Below are positions 61,610 through 64,000 of a stretch of DNA of 64,000 nucleotides, in pieces. This DNA comes from Selaginella tamariscina (lineage: Eukaryota > Streptophyta > Lycopodiopsida > Selaginellales > Selaginellaceae): NCBI GenBank assembly GCA_003024785.1, contig PUQB01000668.1, positions 62,001 to 126,000 on the forward strand, in the 5' to 3' direction. Numbering within the stretch: position 1 is the stretch's first letter; every line of letters starts with the position of its first letter. Under the pieces are notes generated by a model that saw only the letters and a program-made list of their open reading frames with translations, had not been told where the DNA came from and did not search any database. The position numbers were made by a program, and so were the translations under genes.

Positions 61610-64000
61610 CTCCCCGCCTTTGAAAATGTCAACGTCCTCGTTGACGTCTAACTCCAAGACTAGATAGGTTAGGAAAAATTAACTGAAAACTAACACTAAT
61701 CACTCTATGCGGAGTCAGCCAAAAGTTCACAAGTTTTATTACCCCCCTTGCATTACGCGAAGCCAAGTACTTCAGAACCGTCGTTCACTGAGCACAACTC
61801 AGCTGCCGGAGGCACCACCTGCGACAGAAGTCATTTGGAGACCTTTTGCACGTCTGCAAAGTCTGTCACACACAACACAGTTAGTTAATTTCTTTAGTTA
61901 ACTAGAATTTATATTGGAGGCCTCTAGTTAAGGTTGTTGTCGGCCCCTAGGTTAAGAAGAAATAACTTTATTTCTTAATCAGTTTGAGACCTTGCCTCAA
62001 ACTCATTCACAACTCCATCGCGTTCTGCAGATTCTCCAATGGTTCCCATGTCGACTCGCATGCCGGGTACCCTTTCCACTTAACAAGATATTCACGTTTA
62101 CGTTTTCGCGTCCATGAATGTTTCGCCCCTTTAATATCGCCTCAACTTCAAATTCTTTTCCTCACCAACTAACTCTGGAGGCGGACGTAAATTATGATAT
62201 CTATGTGGATGTTTCTCATCCTTGTGGAATGGCTCGAGCAAGTTGACATGAAACACATTGTGTATTGTTCCCAACTCTGGAGGAAGATCTAACCCATAAG
62301 CCACTTTCCCTACTTGCTTCACCACCTTGTATGGACCTATGTAGTGCGATAGAAACTTCCTCGAAAGAGTCGTTGGAACCTTCAGGTTTTTGGTACTCAA
62401 CAATACCATATCCCCAACCTGATACTCTACATCCCGCCGATGTTTATCGTACTGCTGACGATACCTTTCCTGTGCTGCAGCCATCGCTTGACGAGCAGCT
62501 TCCCATGTTCGATACAATTGTCCCGTGAACTCTGCTACAGATGGAACTCGATTGCTATCGTCTTTCGGTAACACCATACTCTGAGGAATACCACCCTTAT
62601 TCCCAGTTAACACTTCCATCGGGCTACATCCGATTGCAGTGTGTGTCGAGTTATTGTAACATATCTCAGCCATATCAAGTGTTCAGCCCAATCAAGTTGA
62701 TCACCTTGAACATAGCATCTGAGATAGTCCTCGACTTGTCGGTTCACCCTCTCCGTTGACCATCAGTTTGTGGAATGGAGCATCGTACCAAACTGCTTAA
62801 ACAATTCCCCAAAACTTCCCGTAAATCGAGGATCCCGATCTGAGATCATGGTTTCCGGTAGTCCGCGCACTCTTATGACTTCGTGGAAGAACAACTTTGC
62901 TGCTTGAATTGCATTCACTGTCTCTACAGTTGGAATGAAATGAGCAACCTTTGAAAACCGATCGACTACCACCATGAGCGTTAAAACCACAAGATTTTGG
63001 CAATCCCATGATAAAGTCCAAAGTAACACTTTGAAATGGCCGCTCTGGAATCGGTATACACTAACTTCCCAGCTCGTTTTTGCGACGCTCTTTACTTGTT
63101 GACATGTGGGGCATGTCTTGACATACTTGGCAACATCATCTATCATACCCGGCCAATAGAATCCCTGTTTCAACAAAGCCAACGTCTTATGCCTTCCACC
63201 ATGTCCTGCCAAAGGAACGTCGTGATGCTCTCTTAACAGCCTCTCCCTCCATGTCCCTTCTGGAACATAGAGTCTCTTTTCTTTATAATAAAGAACTCCA
63301 TCTCGTACGCAAAATGCTGTTTGAGTGCATCCATTCGACTTTCTATTCCTGCTGGAATATTACCATCTCTTCGTAACTGATGAACTTGTTTCCTCTTTGC
63401 CACCAGGCTCAAAGCCTCCTTAGCAAACTTGTCCTGAGGATACGCCGTCACAAATTCATCCACCAAAGTTGACATGGGTGCTGACATAATCGAAGATGAC
63501 CCTTTCTACTGAGTGCATCAGCTACCACATTGTCCTTTCCCGCTTATGTTGATTTCAGGCTGAAATCGTGCCAACTTCTGCTGCCATCTAGCATACTTCG
63601 GCGATAGCTTCGGCTGCGTTTCAAAATACCTTAGAGTTACACTATCTGTCCAAACCACAGTGCCATGACTTGGAAGATAATGACGCCAATACTCCAAGGA
63701 AGCAACAATAGCATACATCTCCTTTTGTGAGTAGGCCATCGAGTTTGCGCGGCATCTAACTTCTTCGAGAAAAAGGACACTGGATGTCCTTTCTGTTGCA
63801 ATACACCACCAATTGCAAAGTCGGAAGCGTCACATTCTACTTCAAAGGGATCTTCAAAAAACTGCAAAACTGGCTCAGAAGAGATAGCCTCTTTGAGTTT
63901 GACGAACGCACGTTGGCACTCTGGAGTCCAATGCCATGGAATGTTTTTCGTAAGATCTGTCAATGGGGCCGCTATTTCCGAGTAACCCTTTATGAATCTT
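60641..64000 (-). mobile_element. Ty3/gypsy chromovirus, 3' part, runs off the window
   Basis: Minus-strand order from the right edge: end of reverse transcriptase, RNase H (ECDASDFAIGGVLQQKGHPV near 63800), integrase zinc finger (H-H-C-C, with TCPTCQQVK near 63090), integrase core, C-terminal integrase part with the GPY-type motif (SHYIGPYKVVKQVGK near 62320), a chromodomain near 61985-62130, purine tract at about 61610-61618 and the 3' LTR 60641-61609. The chromodomain places it among chromoviruses. The copy is broken at several points (about four to six) and its 5' part lies outside the window. Coding similarity is still easy to read, so it is younger than the fossil at 761-2068. Confidence 0.88.

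Overview
The window is nuclear DNA of a land plant. Evidence: nuclear genes for plastid proteins (ATP synthase CF0 subunit b', plastid ribosomal protein L18), plant-only families (OBERON PHD proteins, CYP78-type P450, ABI3/VP1 B3 factor, PPR protein, CURLY FLAG LEAF1-like WW protein), GT-AG introns, and LTR elements primed by initiator-Met tRNA. Introns are mostly 60-150 bp, so the genome is compact. Lineage is not settled by the sequence; a seedless plant (lycophyte, fern or bryophyte) is only my guess. Layout: 1-2,068 decayed Ty3/gypsy material; 2,069-3,430 AT-rich spacer; 3,508-7,570 head-to-head pair eIF4A (-) and a 3-hydroxyisobutyryl-CoA hydrolase-like gene (+); 7,835-11,160 decayed eIF4A paralogue split by an LTR-bounded composite element (8,039-10,508) flanked by TAGCT duplications; 11,461-14,427 OBERON/TITANIA-like gene; 15,176-16,854 CYP78-like P450 (-); about 3 kb spacer; 20,035-20,787 four-helix membrane protein (-); about 3 kb spacer; 23,837-24,534 WW protein; then a gene-dense block 24,955-45,098: PP2A catalytic subunit (-), PPR (+), atpG (-), METTL22-like methyltransferase (-), plastid L18 (+), ABI3-like factor (+), mitochondrial SHMT (-), SAP-like protein (+). 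45,099-48,265 is very AT-rich and geneless. 48,517-56,500 carries peptide N-glycosidase A (-), ESF2/ABT1 ribosome-biogenesis factor (-) and a WD40 protein (+). 56,730-58,335 holds unrecognised coding-like fragments. 58,755-60,120 is AT-rich with a long direct repeat. 60,641-64,000 is the 3' part of a minus-strand chromovirus running off the window. Most genes are housekeeping functions (translation, ribosome biogenesis, plastid ATP synthesis, one-carbon and branched-chain amino acid metabolism). They are repeatedly arranged head-to-head over short shared promoters, several with telo-box motifs. The most unusual object is the element at 8,039-10,508: its short LTRs contain a tRNA-like pol III promoter module, PBS and purine tract abut the LTRs, and the longer unit carries antisense pieces of at least two host transcripts. 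Many conserved genes show frame breaks, often at short homopolymers, which I read mainly as assembly error. Exon boundaries were placed by eye and may be off by a base or more.
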